Source: Candidatus Thalassarchaeum betae
Lineage (GTDB): Archaea; Thermoplasmatota; Poseidoniia; Poseidoniales; Thalassarchaeaceae
Direction: 5' to 3'
Length of the DNA: 64,000 nucleotides
Assembly: GCA_022447095.1 (NCBI GenBank)
Contig: JAKUUP010000002.1
Span: 20,062 to 84,061 of the forward strand
Both the position numbers and the translations under genes were made by a program. The notes under the pieces were generated by a model. It had not been told where the DNA came from and made no database searches. It saw only the letters and a list, made by a program, of their open reading frames with translations. Below are positions 7,702 to 16,610 of this stretch, piece by piece (position 1 is the first letter of the stretch; each line of letters begins with the position of its first letter).

Positions 7702-8919
7702 ATGCGGCGAAGGGTCGCCAGTACATTGGCTGTGGCCTGCGTCTTGCTGATGATAGCCCCAGCAGCGAGCGCCGGTTCGGCCGTGAACATGTATGATGTA
7801 GTCAGCCTGTCGGAGGAGGATCTGGGATTGAATGGGGCGGCGCTCGACCCTGTCGGCGAATGGGCCATCGTATTCGGTGCGGATGCGTATCTGGAACTCG
7901 TCAGCACTACGGATCCAGAGACTCGGATAGAACTGCTAGGGAGCAGCGAGGTGGATTTGAATGATGGTGACTTTCACCCAGGAGGTCAGACGGCATTCAT
8001 CGTCGGCAATGAAGGGCAGGTACTCAGGTACGCCCGGGCGGACCATTCGATCACCAACGCTGGCGGTCAGGTCGAGTTCGGCCAGACGAAGTTGACTGCG
8101 GTCGCATGGAACACCGGAGGTTCCTGGGCCTATGTCGGAGGAGAGGACGGCTGGCTCTGGAGAATGAGGGCGGCTGAAGACGGGGGTGCTGAGGTGTATC
8201 CGATTCTGGGACGAGGAGGCAGTGACATCTCAAGCATTGACTGCCATCCCTCGCTGGTGCTCTGCGTTGTTTCTAGCACATTAGATGGAATCGGAGTCAT
8301 CGACCGGGATCACTCTCTGTATTGGATTGGCGGAACGTATTACCCGTGGTCTGATGTCCAGTGTCCGACAGGGGATCGTGATGAGTGCGTAGCAGTCTCG
8401 AGCGATCGTAACATCGCCACGATCTCCCTTGATGGTGAGCAGCCCTCGACCTCGGGAGTGGAAATCGTTCAACTCAGCGGTTCCGAGGGTTACTTCACGG
8501 GGCTGTCGCACCAGCACGGAGATCGCTCGCTCATCATCGTGACTCCCTTCAGCCTGATAGAGCACGATCTCAGCCTGAGCGCGTCGTTCCCATGGCTAGA
8601 GTATCGTGATGCCGTCGACTTCAACGCATCGATTGCAGGCGAGAGGATAGTGTCATCATGGAGCACGGACAGGGACAGTGGCTGGATCCTCACGGATAGG
8701 GGTTCGCTGGTGCAGTACCATCCGCCGCTTTCGAACTCGGTCGGAGGAATCCTAGGGGCTTGGATCCTGTTTGCTATTCCCCTCGCCACCCTCTTAGTGA
8801 TACTCAGCCTCATGTTTGGCCTGTTTCCTAGTCTCAGGCAGTGGTTTACTCTTCGATTCGGTAGCGCCGAGGAGAAGCGCGATGCTCAAAGAGCGGCTCG
8901 CAGAAAGAAGGGGGGCTAG
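7702..8919 (+). CDS. Secreted, membrane-anchored beta-propeller protein
   Basis: 405 residues. An N-terminal signal peptide (MRRRVASTLAVACVLLMIAPAASA) is followed by a region of repeated beta-blade-like sequences such as GEWAIVFGADAYLELV, GGQTAFIVGNEGQVLRY, GGSWAYVGGEDGWLWRM and DRNIATISLDGEQ. Near the C-terminus is one strong transmembrane helix (GAWILFAIPLATLLVILSLMF), then a basic cytoplasmic tail ending in RRKKGG. The propeller is predicted to face outside. Function is unknown; WD40/YVTN-like propellers usually bind partners. It is divergent from the hypothetical gene at 7086 and precedes glutaryl-CoA dehydrogenase on the same strand. Confidence 0.7.
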   Translation: MRRRVASTLAVACVLLMIAPAASAGSAVNMYDVVSLSEEDLGLNGAALDPVGEWAIVFGADAYLELVSTTDPETRIELLGSSEVDLNDGDFHPGGQTAFIVGNEGQVLRYARADHSITNAGGQVEFGQTKLTAVAWNTGGSWAYVGGEDGWLWRMRAAEDGGAEVYPILGRGGSDISSIDCHPSLVLCVVSSTLDGIGVIDRDHSLYWIGGTYYPWSDVQCPTGDRDECVAVSSDRNIATISLDGEQPSTSGVEIVQLSGSEGYFTGLSHQHGDRSLIIVTPFSLIEHDLSLSASFPWLEYRDAVDFNASIAGERIVSSWSTDRDSGWILTDRGSLVQYHPPLSNSVGGILGAWILFAIPLATLLVILSLMFGLFPSLRQWFTLRFGSAEEKRDAQRAARRKKGG

Positions 8920-8988
8920 CGAAATCCGGCCCTCCGGGTCGTGAAGCAACGTTCATGTGGGCCACACTGTCGGGACCGATTGAGAGAG

Positions 8989-10161
8989 ATGGCGTACGAG
9001 GCATTGGACTTCTACGATGTCGATTCACTGCTGACCGACGAGGAGCGGATGATTCGCGACGCCGTCCGGGACTGGGTCGACGAGAACGTCATACCAAACA
9101 TCGAGAAGGCCTGCAGAGACGGGGTATTCCCCGACCAGTGGCGCGTCGATCTGGGTGAGATGGGCGTGCTAGGGGCTCCTCTCAAAGGCTACGGCTGCCC
9201 CGGGCTGTCATACATCGCATACGGCCTAATCTGCCAAGAGCTCGAGCGAGGCGACAGCGGTGTGCGCTCGTTCGCCAGCGTGCAGGGCTCACTCGCCATG
9301 TACCCGATATGGGACTTCGGCAGCGAGGAGCAGAAGAACCGCTACCTGCCCAAGATGCACGCTGGTGAGTGGATCGGCTGCTTCGGCCTCACGGAGCCAG
9401 ACTACGGCTCCAATCCCGGCGACATGATTACTCGGGCCGAGGATAAGGGAGACCATTACTTGCTCAACGGCGCGAAGATGTGGATCACCAACGGCACCAT
9501 AGCTGATTTGGCCATCGTCTGGGCGAAACTCGACGGTGTCATCCGCGGTTTCATTGTCGAGAAGGAAGACCCTGGCTTCACCGCACCAGAGATGACGGGG
9601 AAGCACTCTCTCAAGGCCAGCGTGACCAGCGAGTTGGTCTTCCAAGACTGCAAGATACCAAAGGACAGGATCCTGCCCGGCGTGGAGGGGCTGAAGGGGC
9701 CGTTCAGCTGCCTCAACAACGCACGCTATGGAATCTCTTGGGGAGCAGTGGGAGCGGCCCAGTCCTGCTTCAGCTCGGCTAGGGAGTACGCACTCAGCCG
9801 AATCCAGTTCGACCATCCGATAGCTTCCTACCAACTGGTACAAAACAAGCTCTCTTGGATGCTGCGGGAGATAACCAAGGGCCAGCTTCTCGCATTCCAT
9901 CTCGGCAAGAAGAAGGATGACGGGACCTGGACGCCCGAGCAGATATCCTTGGCCAAGATGAACAACGTCGATATGGCACTGGAGATCGCTAGAATGGCGC
10001 GCGATATACACGGGGCCAATGGAATACTCGACGAGTACCCGATAATGCGGCACATGGCGAATCTGGAGTCGGTCAAGACCTACGAGGGCACTCACGATAT
10101 CCACAATCTCATCATCGGACGCCACATCACCGGGATTCAGGCCTTCACGCGAGAGTCTTAA
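8989..10161 (+). CDS. gcdH: Glutaryl-CoA dehydrogenase
   Basis: Oxidative decarboxylation of glutaryl-CoA to crotonyl-CoA in lysine/tryptophan degradation; FAD enzyme that reduces ETF. The 390-residue protein has the GCDH-type C-terminus around TYEGTHDIHNLIIGRHITG, with the catalytic Glu at about 366. LTEPDYGSNPG and KMWITNGTIADL are present, as is the RSFASVQGSLAM segment, whose Arg matches the arginine that binds the glutaryl carboxylate in characterised enzymes. Start set at ATG 8989 (MAYEALDFYDVDSLL), the family-like N-terminus; an upstream in-frame GTG at 8941 seems too early. EtfB and EtfA follow on the same strand, consistent with direct electron transfer. Confidence 0.9.
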   Translation: MAYEALDFYDVDSLLTDEERMIRDAVRDWVDENVIPNIEKACRDGVFPDQWRVDLGEMGVLGAPLKGYGCPGLSYIAYGLICQELERGDSGVRSFASVQGSLAMYPIWDFGSEEQKNRYLPKMHAGEWIGCFGLTEPDYGSNPGDMITRAEDKGDHYLLNGAKMWITNGTIADLAIVWAKLDGVIRGFIVEKEDPGFTAPEMTGKHSLKASVTSELVFQDCKIPKDRILPGVEGLKGPFSCLNNARYGISWGAVGAAQSCFSSAREYALSRIQFDHPIASYQLVQNKLSWMLREITKGQLLAFHLGKKKDDGTWTPEQISLAKMNNVDMALEIARMARDIHGANGILDEYPIMRHMANLESVKTYEGTHDIHNLIIGRHITGIQAFTRES

Positions 10162-10169
10162 GTCTCGAT

Positions 10170-10187
10170 TGGGCTCTATAGAGCCCA
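10170..10187. promoter_or_regulatory. 18-bp perfect palindrome upstream of etfB
   Basis: TGGGCTCTATAGAGCCCA is perfectly self-complementary. It lies 9 bases after the gcdH stop and about 57 bases before the etfB ATG. It could fold as a terminator-like hairpin in RNA or act as a DNA operator. The inner 14-mer GGCTCTATAGAGCC recurs at 45136-45149 in the first codons of the TrmI gene. Confidence 0.45.
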
Positions 10188-10244
10188 TTTCGCCTTCCCA
10201 ATCTTCTTAGATGGGTCTTCGGTCGCCGAAGCGCCGGTGCTCAC

Positions 10245-11006
10245 ATGGGGATCGCAGTACTACTCAAGCAGGTTCCGGACACCACTGCCAAGATCACCGT
10301 CTCAGGTGGCAGAGTCGATGAGGCTGCAGTCAGTAAGTGGTCGTTCAGCCCGTATGATGAATACGCCCTAGAATCTGCCCTCCAGATCAAGGAGGCCGGT
10401 GGTGGTGACCTGATCGCAGTGACCTGCGGTCCGGCACGCGCTGCGAAGATGCTCACAGACGCGGCAGCCGTCGGGGCCGATGCATTGGTCCACATCATCG
10501 TGGACGACCTCAGCGCACTCGACACCACGCAGGTACAGGCGATACTGGCCGCGGCCGTCAAGCACATCGGTGCCGATGTCGTGTTCTGCGGCAAGCAGGC
10601 AGCAGACACCAACGCCGGCTCAACCGGCCCCGGTGTCGCTCATCTTCTAGATGCATCGTGTGTCACCATGGTCTCCGAAGTTTCAGCGGACGGAGACTCC
10701 TTCACCGCGATGCGCGCCAGTGCTGGCGGCAACGAGATGGTCGGTGTATCCGGCCCGTGCGTGTTCGCCTTCGACAAGGGTACCACAGAACTACGTCGGC
10801 CTAACGTACGAGGCATTATGATGGCCAAGAAGAAGATCATCGAGACGATGACCCCGGCCGACCTCGGTGTCGACACAGGCGACTCCTCCGTTTCCATTGA
10901 TGCACACTCGCCGCCTCCAGAAAAACCCCCAGGACAGAAGTTTGAGGGGGCTGAGTCTGTCGCGACCGTGGTCGGCAAACTGCGCGACGAGGCGAATGTG
11001 ATCTGA
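10245..11006 (+). CDS. etfB: Electron transfer flavoprotein, beta subunit
   Basis: Forms the FAD/AMP-containing ETF heterodimer that collects electrons from acyl-CoA and glutaryl-CoA dehydrogenases. The 253-residue protein starts MGIAVLLKQVPDTTAKI, has the EYALESALQIKE segment and the ETF-beta signature region VRGIMMAKKKIIETMTPADLGVD. Length is normal. A palindrome and a short A/T-poor region precede it. The etfA ATG follows 9 bases after its stop, so one transcript is expected. No bifurcating partner genes (e.g. FixC/FixX) are adjacent. Confidence 0.93.
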   Translation: MGIAVLLKQVPDTTAKITVSGGRVDEAAVSKWSFSPYDEYALESALQIKEAGGGDLIAVTCGPARAAKMLTDAAAVGADALVHIIVDDLSALDTTQVQAILAAAVKHIGADVVFCGKQAADTNAGSTGPGVAHLLDASCVTMVSEVSADGDSFTAMRASAGGNEMVGVSGPCVFAFDKGTTELRRPNVRGIMMAKKKIIETMTPADLGVDTGDSSVSIDAHSPPPEKPPGQKFEGAESVATVVGKLRDEANVI

Positions 11007-11015
11007 GGTTAGAGC

Positions 11016-11942
11016 ATGGATGTCACAGTGATAGCAGAGGCTTCCGAGGGCGGGCTGCACCCCGTCACCGCACAACTGGTAGGTGCTGCGTCTTCCATCG
11101 GAGGGAGCTCGACAGTGCTGTGCGCCGGAGGTGTGGGTGCTACCGAGGCAGCTTCCATCACCGGTGTGGCCAAGGTAATCTCAATTCAGGGTGATTGCTT
11201 CGGTTCATTCGATGGCGGGGCTTGGGCGGAGGCTCTGAACTCGGTGGCGCATGGTGATGTCATCATGGCGGCTGCTACGGCCTCGGGGCGCGAGATAGCG
11301 GCGACGATGGCCGCGATGCGCGGAATACCGATTGTGCAGGACGCAACGGCTCTGGAGGTGGCTTCAGGAATCTCGATCACACGGCCAATATACTCAGGCA
11401 AGGCAATCGAAACCTCGACAGTCCAGTGGCCTTGCGCGATCACACTGCGAGCCAATGCCTTCGATGCAGCTGGAGGCGGGGGTAACGCGGATGTCAGCAC
11501 GGTCAACCAGAGCGCTGATGTCGCCGTCGCAGTCAAGGAAGCCATCGCCAAGGCTAGCGAGAGTTTGGATGTGGCCGAGGCCGACATCATCATCTCCGGC
11601 GGGAGAGGCATGGGCGATCCGGCCAACTTCTCGCACCTCAACGAGGTCGCTGACATGATCGGGGCTGCGGTCGGAGCTAGCAGAGCCGCTGTGGACACTT
11701 GGGACGAGATACCCCACAGCATGCAGGTCGGTCAGACCGGTAAGACGGTTACCCCCCGCCTCTACATCGCGGTCGGAATCAGCGGCGCCATCCAGCATCT
11801 GGCTGGGATGAGAACAAGCAAGTACATCGTGGCCATCAACAAGGACCCTGATGCACCGATCTTCGGCGTCGCTGACTATGGAATAGTCGCCACTTGGGAG
11901 GAAGCTATCCCTGCCCTCAAAGACGAACTAGGCAAACTGTGA
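11016..11942 (+). CDS. etfA: Electron transfer flavoprotein, alpha subunit
   Basis: FAD-binding subunit of ETF. The 308-residue protein shows the C-terminal FAD domain: [83 protein letters not shown] spans the characteristic signature in successive short motifs. The N-terminal domain has a normal Rossmann-like pattern. The gene abuts a convergent beta-propeller/PKD gene whose stop lies at the very next base. Confidence 0.93.
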   Translation: MDVTVIAEASEGGLHPVTAQLVGAASSIGGSSTVLCAGGVGATEAASITGVAKVISIQGDCFGSFDGGAWAEALNSVAHGDVIMAAATASGREIAATMAAMRGIPIVQDATALEVASGISITRPIYSGKAIETSTVQWPCAITLRANAFDAAGGGGNADVSTVNQSADVAVAVKEAIAKASESLDVAEADIIISGGRGMGDPANFSHLNEVADMIGAAVGASRAAVDTWDEIPHSMQVGQTGKTVTPRLYIAVGISGAIQHLAGMRTSKYIVAINKDPDAPIFGVADYGIVATWEEAIPALKDELGKL

Positions 11943-13433
11943 TCATCGGGCTTGCACCGTTATCGTTGACTTCGTCGATGCTCCTCTGTCGTCGGTGACA
12001 GTCAGGTGAAAGACGTGCACACCGCTGGCTATCCGGACGCGAATCTGCGGCGTGTCTCCGATGACCACCCCTTTTCCATCCTCCCATGCCCATCCCTCGA
12101 TAGTGCCGTCGGGGTCGTACGAGCGACCACCATCAAGCAGCACTGTTGCCTTGCGGTCCTCGTCGACATCAACGGTGCGGTCATCGCCAGCGTCGGCAAC
12201 CGGAGGGAGGTTAATCGCGCGGGCTGATGCTGAAAGGTCATCGAGTAGGTCGGCTTCAACGGCCTGCTCGTCCACCTTAATCTCCATCGCTTCCTCTAGG
12301 GTGTCGAGGATGTCCCTGGCTTGATCGGGGAGGGCCGGCCTCTCATCGGCCATCTGCTCTTCCTCCTCGGAGAGAGAGCCTGAGAATTCGTCCGAACTCG
12401 ATTCAGTTGGCTCCTCTGTAGTTAGGAAGTCGTCATGACGAGGGGGCATGTCGGGGTCGAGAATGATCATGGGAGCAGGTGCCCCTCCCTTCCTGTCGTC
12501 ACCAAGCACAGCAACTCGTTCACCCAGATCAAGAATGTGTTCGACCACGCCGATGTGCTCGAACTGCCAGATGACCTCGCCGCCCTTGGTAATCCGAAAG
12601 ACGTCAAACCACGATGCGACCAACAGGTCATCACCCCATGCACAGACACCCGATATCTGGTAGTCAAGTTCCGCTATCAACTGCTCTTGTCGCTCATCGA
12701 TATCTAGACTGAGCAGGCTACCGTCAAAGCAGCCCACCACCACGCCCGAGTCGGTGGCCAACAGAGTGGTTGCTCTCGCGGGCAACTCGGAGATGTTGAC
12801 GAGTCCGCGCTCGGAATGCCAGCACTCCAGCCTGTTCTCAGGCCGTTCGTCCACTGTCATGCCAAGAGAGTTGCGAGCGACTACGAGAATACCGTCAGAG
12901 CGGAAAGTCATGCATGATATCGTCTCAACATCATCCTCTGCGGCCGGTGAATCTTGCAACACCTCGAGTTTTGGACCGAGGACGAGCAATCTGCCGTCCT
13001 CAAGCGCGATAGCGCAGGTTCCATCTTGGGCGCTGGCGAGTCCGGTTGGATGGCCGACGTGCAACTTGGCGGCCTCGCTGCCATCAGTGGCAAGAACCGT
13101 CAGGTAGCCGGAGCCGTCGGCCACTACCACGTGAGCGGCCGAGGTCGTCATCGTCTCACAACCAGATTCTAGAGGGTACGACCATCGGGGTTCGGAGTGG
13201 AACGAGGATACACCGCCCGTGTTAGTGGCCCCGACCACTAAGTCGCCTAGACCAGCCAGTCCAACTACCCTGCTGCCGAGGTCAGTGGATTCGATGACGA
13301 CACCGTCGCAGCCGAACACATGTAGGGCTCCGGAGTCGCACCCGATGGCGAAGTCACCGCCAGGGAGAACGCAGGTGCAGCGGGCGACTTCGTCGAGGTC
13401 GATGCTGGCGAGAGAGTCTATCGTGCCGCTCAT
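11943..13433 (-). CDS. Beta-propeller protein with C-terminal PKD domain
   Basis: About 496 residues. The N-terminal 330 residues form repeated blade-like units (for example GGDFAIGCDSGALHVFG, DGSGYLTVLATDGSEAAKL, EDGRLLVLGPKLEVL, DSGVVVGCFDGSLLSLD), predicting a six- to eight-bladed propeller. An acidic linker of about 80 residues follows. The last 90 residues are a PKD domain (PPVADAGDDRTVDVDE, LDGGRSYDPDGTIEGWAWE, VFHLTVTDDRGAS). No signal peptide or membrane segment is seen, which is unusual for a PKD protein. Start set at ATG 13433 preceded by CAGGAG; a TTG at 13451 is in frame. Function unknown. Confidence 0.72.
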   Translation of the reverse strand: MSGTIDSLASIDLDEVARCTCVLPGGDFAIGCDSGALHVFGCDGVVIESTDLGSRVVGLAGLGDLVVGATNTGGVSSFHSEPRWSYPLESGCETMTTSAAHVVVADGSGYLTVLATDGSEAAKLHVGHPTGLASAQDGTCAIALEDGRLLVLGPKLEVLQDSPAAEDDVETISCMTFRSDGILVVARNSLGMTVDERPENRLECWHSERGLVNISELPARATTLLATDSGVVVGCFDGSLLSLDIDERQEQLIAELDYQISGVCAWGDDLLVASWFDVFRITKGGEVIWQFEHIGVVEHILDLGERVAVLGDDRKGGAPAPMIILDPDMPPRHDDFLTTEEPTESSSDEFSGSLSEEEEQMADERPALPDQARDILDTLEEAMEIKVDEQAVEADLLDDLSASARAINLPPVADAGDDRTVDVDEDRKATVLLDGGRSYDPDGTIEGWAWEDGKGVVIGDTPQIRVRIASGVHVFHLTVTDDRGASTKSTITVQAR

Positions 13434-13479
13434 GGTCTCCTGAGAGTTCAATCGAACTTCATTCTGCCGCGTCGGCGTG

Positions 13480-14982
13480 CTAGACGGATGCTTTTCTCTT
13501 CGCAGCGTCGTTGCGCATGCTCTCGACCTTCGCTAGGTACTCCTCTGTGATGCCTCCGGTCACGTACTCGCCGTTGAAGCAAGAGCAGTCGAAACTGGCG
13601 ATATCGGTGTCCCCTGCGCCCAGACATGCCTCGATCAAATCAGGCAGTTCCTGATAGAGTAGCCAATCGACGCCGATGACCTCGCGAATCTCTTCTATCG
13701 TTCGACCGTGGGCGACGTACTCGTTGCGCGCGGGCATGTCGATGCCGTACACGTTAGGGTGCACGATAGGAGGAGAGGAGGAAGCGAAGAAGACATGCTT
13801 GGCTCCAGCCTCCTTGGCCATCTCGACAATCCTGCGTGATGTGTTGCCACGGACGATGCTGTCATCCACTATCAGCACTGCCTTGCCTGCGAACTCCTCC
13901 TCGATGGTATTGAGTTTCTTCTTTACCGAGTCCTTCCTCATGGACTGCCCCGGCATAATGAACGTCCTGCCGATGTAGCGGTTCTTGACGAAGCCCTCTC
14001 TGAAAGGCACTCCCAGTTCCATCGCCAGTTCCATAGCGGCGATCCTGCCGCTGTCGGGCACCGGTACGACCGCCTCTATGCCGTGGTCGGGATGCTCCTC
14101 CTGAATCCTTCTGGCCAGCGCAGCGCCCATCCTAAGTCGGGCCCCGTGTACTGAGACTCCATCCAGAACCGAATCGGGCCTAGCGAAATAGACATGCTCG
14201 AAGATGCACGGCGTGTGAACCGGCTCGGGGTGGCATACCTTCGACGAGAACGAGCCGTCCATACGGACGATAACGGCCTCCCCGGGCGCCACGTCGCGGT
14301 CCATCTCAAAGCCGAGCGCCTTGCAGACGACACTCTCTGAGGCGAACACACGCTCCGTGAAGCCGTCGACATCATTGATCCCAATGAACAAAGGGCGGAT
14401 GCCGTTCGGGTCACGGAACGCCACCAGACCCCAACCAGTGATCAGAGTGACCGCGCTGTAACTACCCTCAGCCCGCAGGTGTGTGCGCTCGACAGCTCGG
14501 AAGATGTCGTCCTCGGCCAGAGCCTCCATCCCGCCCGGTCGTCCGTTGACCGAGCGCTGTATCTCCGCGGCGAACAGGTTCAGCAGGGCCTCGGAGTCGG
14601 AACTGGTGTTGATTCTCCTGTGGTCATACTCCAGCAGCCCGTTGATGATGTCAGAGGTGTTGTTCAGATTTCCATTGTGAGCGAGGCTGACTCCAAAGGG
14701 AGTGTTGGTATAGAACGGCTGAGCCTCGGCCGCCGAGTTCGAACCGGCCGTGGGGTAGCGTACGTGACCTATGCCCATCGAACCGTCAAGTTTGGACATA
14801 TGCTTCGACCTGAAGACGTCGCGAACGAGGCCGTTTGCTCGGCGATGAGAGATGTTGTCGGAATCACTGGTTACTATGCCAGCAGCATCCTGCCCGCGGT
14901 GCTGTAGGACAAGCATGCCGTCGTAGATGCAACTTACGACCTGCGAGTGCGGATGCCCCACGATTCCGATGATACCGCACAT
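13480..14982 (-). CDS. purF: Amidophosphoribosyltransferase
   Basis: First step of de novo purine synthesis: glutamine plus PRPP to phosphoribosylamine. The 500-residue protein begins MCGIIGIVG, so Cys2 becomes the N-terminal nucleophile of the class II glutaminase domain without a propeptide. HRGQDAAGI and the GHVRYPTAGSN segment follow. The PRTase domain has VLIVDDSIVRGNTSRRIV (PRPP loop). A Cys pair in FDCSCFNGEYVTGG near the C-terminus, and a Cys before FEHVYFARPDS, match positions of Fe-S ligands in Bacillus-type enzymes. The downstream neighbour (29 bases after) is the propeller-PKD gene. Confidence 0.95.
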   Translation of the reverse strand: MCGIIGIVGHPHSQVVSCIYDGMLVLQHRGQDAAGIVTSDSDNISHRRANGLVRDVFRSKHMSKLDGSMGIGHVRYPTAGSNSAAEAQPFYTNTPFGVSLAHNGNLNNTSDIINGLLEYDHRRINTSSDSEALLNLFAAEIQRSVNGRPGGMEALAEDDIFRAVERTHLRAEGSYSAVTLITGWGLVAFRDPNGIRPLFIGINDVDGFTERVFASESVVCKALGFEMDRDVAPGEAVIVRMDGSFSSKVCHPEPVHTPCIFEHVYFARPDSVLDGVSVHGARLRMGAALARRIQEEHPDHGIEAVVPVPDSGRIAAMELAMELGVPFREGFVKNRYIGRTFIMPGQSMRKDSVKKKLNTIEEEFAGKAVLIVDDSIVRGNTSRRIVEMAKEAGAKHVFFASSSPPIVHPNVYGIDMPARNEYVAHGRTIEEIREVIGVDWLLYQELPDLIEACLGAGDTDIASFDCSCFNGEYVTGGITEEYLAKVESMRNDAAKRKASV

Positions 14983-15030
14983 CGGATACCGTACGGGCCT
15001 AGCGGTGCGGGCCTTAGCACTTTCCGGGAA

Positions 15031-15216
15031 TCACTTGCGCTCGGACATCGAGCGGTTACGCTTGCTCCACCTGTACTTGCGAATCCTAGCAGTGGCGCCG
15101 TAGCCGCAGTGAGCGCAAACGCTCTTGGTCTTGTGATAAGAGTGCCTGCCGCAGCGACGGCAGCGGATGTGCGTCGATTTCTGACGCTTGCCCATACTTG
15201 GAGTTCCCTTAGACAT
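15031..15216 (-). CDS. rpl37e: Ribosomal protein L37e
   Basis: Small zinc-ribbon protein of the large ribosomal subunit, 61 residues: [21 protein letters not shown] is the family N-terminus. Zinc ligands are the pairs CRRC and CAHC, followed by a basic tail. ATG at 15216 was chosen over the upstream GTG (15225), because MSKGTPS is the conserved start and GGTGG precedes it. Often paired with an Sm-like gene in archaea; here no Sm gene is adjacent. Confidence 0.93.
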   Translation of the reverse strand: MSKGTPSMGKRQKSTHIRCRRCGRHSYHKTKSVCAHCGYGATARIRKYRWSKRNRSMSERK

Positions 15217-15284
15217 CGCTACCACCTATCTGAACAGCGCGGCCACCGACGCGGGTGTTATGAGAGTTGCCCAAGTGAAATGAG

Positions 15285-15641
15285 TCACACAGAGCCGGAT
15301 TCAGACTCCAGTAGAGCAAGCAACGGGTCTTCGGGGCGTTTTCTGAGGGAGATTCTGAACAGCATCACCGTTAGGAGCACGAAGGCCAGTGGAAGGATTC
15401 TGATAATCGCCATAGCCCCCTCGACTAGGGTCAATCTGAGTGCATCCAGCCCGAATTCGACATCATGAATTTCCGCGATCACATAGGTCGCAACGAAGAT
15501 GACAGCGAAGGCACCCAGCGAGGGTACCTCAGGGCGGTGGTACGGGTTGATTGTGCCGAGCATCGTGAACAACACACAGAGAGAAGTGAGGGCGGTAGCG
15601 CCGGAGAAGGCAGCGATGGCCAGTTCTATCTCAAGATTCAT
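15285..15641 (-). CDS. Small membrane protein, hypothetical
   Basis: About 118 residues with three hydrophobic segments: IELAIAAFSGATALTSLCVLF, SLGAFAVIFVATYVIAEI and a long one ending ILPLAFVLLTVMLF. A short charged tail follows. No recognised family. The ATG at 15641 has a strong GGAGGTG ribosome-binding site 6 bases upstream. It overlaps the end of the upstream membrane-protein gene by 11 bases, so the two are probably translated together and may form a complex. Confidence 0.6.
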   Translation of the reverse strand: MNLEIELAIAAFSGATALTSLCVLFTMLGTINPYHRPEVPSLGAFAVIFVATYVIAEIHDVEFGLDALRLTLVEGAMAIIRILPLAFVLLTVMLFRISLRKRPEDPLLALLESESGSV

Positions 15642-16173
15642 CGCTTTCACCTCCGAGGTGCCGTTTCAGCACACTCTCAACGTATCGCTGCTCCCTCTCG
15701 GTGAGCGGTTCGGTCTCGGCTTCTGAGGGCACCATCCTCTCAGCGGTTCTGACGCCGAGGGCGAAAACCGCGAGTGCGAGTGCCACCCCGGGAAGTGCGG
15801 CCAGGGCCAGCAGGAAATCGGTCAAACTGGTCCCCTCTATGGACGGGTAGGCTACGTACCAGGCGACAGCGACCAGAAGCCAGCCCGCTAGCAGGGTGGC
15901 AGGGCGGGCCTTCCAATACAGCGGGGCTCCCATCAGAACCAAAGCAAAGCCGAAGACCGCTGGAACTACCCAGAGTGAATCGATCATGCTCAGGACCAAC
16001 CTGGCCTCGGGCTCGGGAGGCTCATGCGTATGAACCAGCATCAGAGCGAGACCCAGCAGGGCCACCGGAGCGCCGAAGCGGTGGCGTGAGAATGCCGGGC
16101 CAGTCCTGTGCATCCCTATGCCGATGACGCACAGCGCAAAACCCAGCCACACCTGCAAAGCCCAAGGGGACAT
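15631..16173 (-). CDS. Multi-span membrane protein, hypothetical
   Basis: 180 residues with about five predicted membrane helices (for example WALQVWLGFALCVIGIGM, APVALLGLALMLVH, LWVVPAVFGFALVLMGA, ATLLAGWLLVAVAWYVAY, LLALAALPGVALALAVFAL). A cytoplasmic C-terminal helix (TEREQRYVESVLKRHLG) is rich in charge. Not recognised. It heads a two-gene leftward unit with the overlapping 15285-15641 gene. It is divergent from the ribosomal L44e operon. Confidence 0.6.
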   Translation of the reverse strand: MSPWALQVWLGFALCVIGIGMHRTGPAFSRHRFGAPVALLGLALMLVHTHEPPEPEARLVLSMIDSLWVVPAVFGFALVLMGAPLYWKARPATLLAGWLLVAVAWYVAYPSIEGTSLTDFLLALAALPGVALALAVFALGVRTAERMVPSEAETEPLTEREQRYVESVLKRHLGGESDES

Positions 16174-16315
16174 GGCCTGCGACGTGCTTGGACATTACAT
16201 CGTATTTGCGCAGTAAGCCCCCGAGACCTCGCCTTCCTGCTACGCAGGAGGCTCGATAGAGTTCATAAACGGGTCATCGGTGGCCGCGGTGTCGCAAGAC
16301 GCTTAGGTGAAAGCC

Positions 16316-16597
16316 ATGGTCAAGATGCCACGCACGGTGAAGCGATACAGCCCCGCTGCTGGTAAGCACACCGAGCACACCGTAGAACGCGTCAGGAAGC
16401 GACGTGCTAGCGAACTGAAGTGGGGTCAGCGCCGCTTCCGCCGGGTCACCGCGGGTTACCGCGGTTTCCCCCGTCCGAAGCCCTCTGGTGAAAAGCCGAC
16501 CAGGCGTGTCAATCTCATCTACCGGTGCACAGAGACTGGTAAAGCACACTCGCCCTCGGGCAAGCGTGCTAGGAAGTTCGAACTAATCGACAAGTGA
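16316..16597 (+). CDS. rpl44e: Ribosomal protein L44e (zinc-ligand-poor form)
   Basis: Large-subunit ribosomal protein of 93 residues, first gene of the archaeal L44e-S27e-aIF2alpha-Nop10 cluster. Family features are MPRTVKRY, KHTEHTVERV, the SELKWGQRRFRRVTAGYRGFPRPKP core, EKPTRRVNLIYRC and ARKFELI. Typical archaeal L44e carries two CxxC knuckles (YCPxC and CxxCGK). Here they read YSPAAGKH and YRCTETGKAH, so three of four zinc ligands are gone and the protein probably folds without zinc. The ATG at 16316 follows AGGTGA; a GTG at 16307 is in frame. Confidence 0.9.
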   Translation: MVKMPRTVKRYSPAAGKHTEHTVERVRKRRASELKWGQRRFRRVTAGYRGFPRPKPSGEKPTRRVNLIYRCTETGKAHSPSGKRARKFELIDK

Positions 16598-16610
16598 TTG
16601 AGGTATTGAG

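Noticed and set aside
9289..10188. 299-residue open frame opposite gcdH
   Set aside because: Antisense to a clear glutaryl-CoA dehydrogenase; long antisense frames are common in G+C-rich genes.
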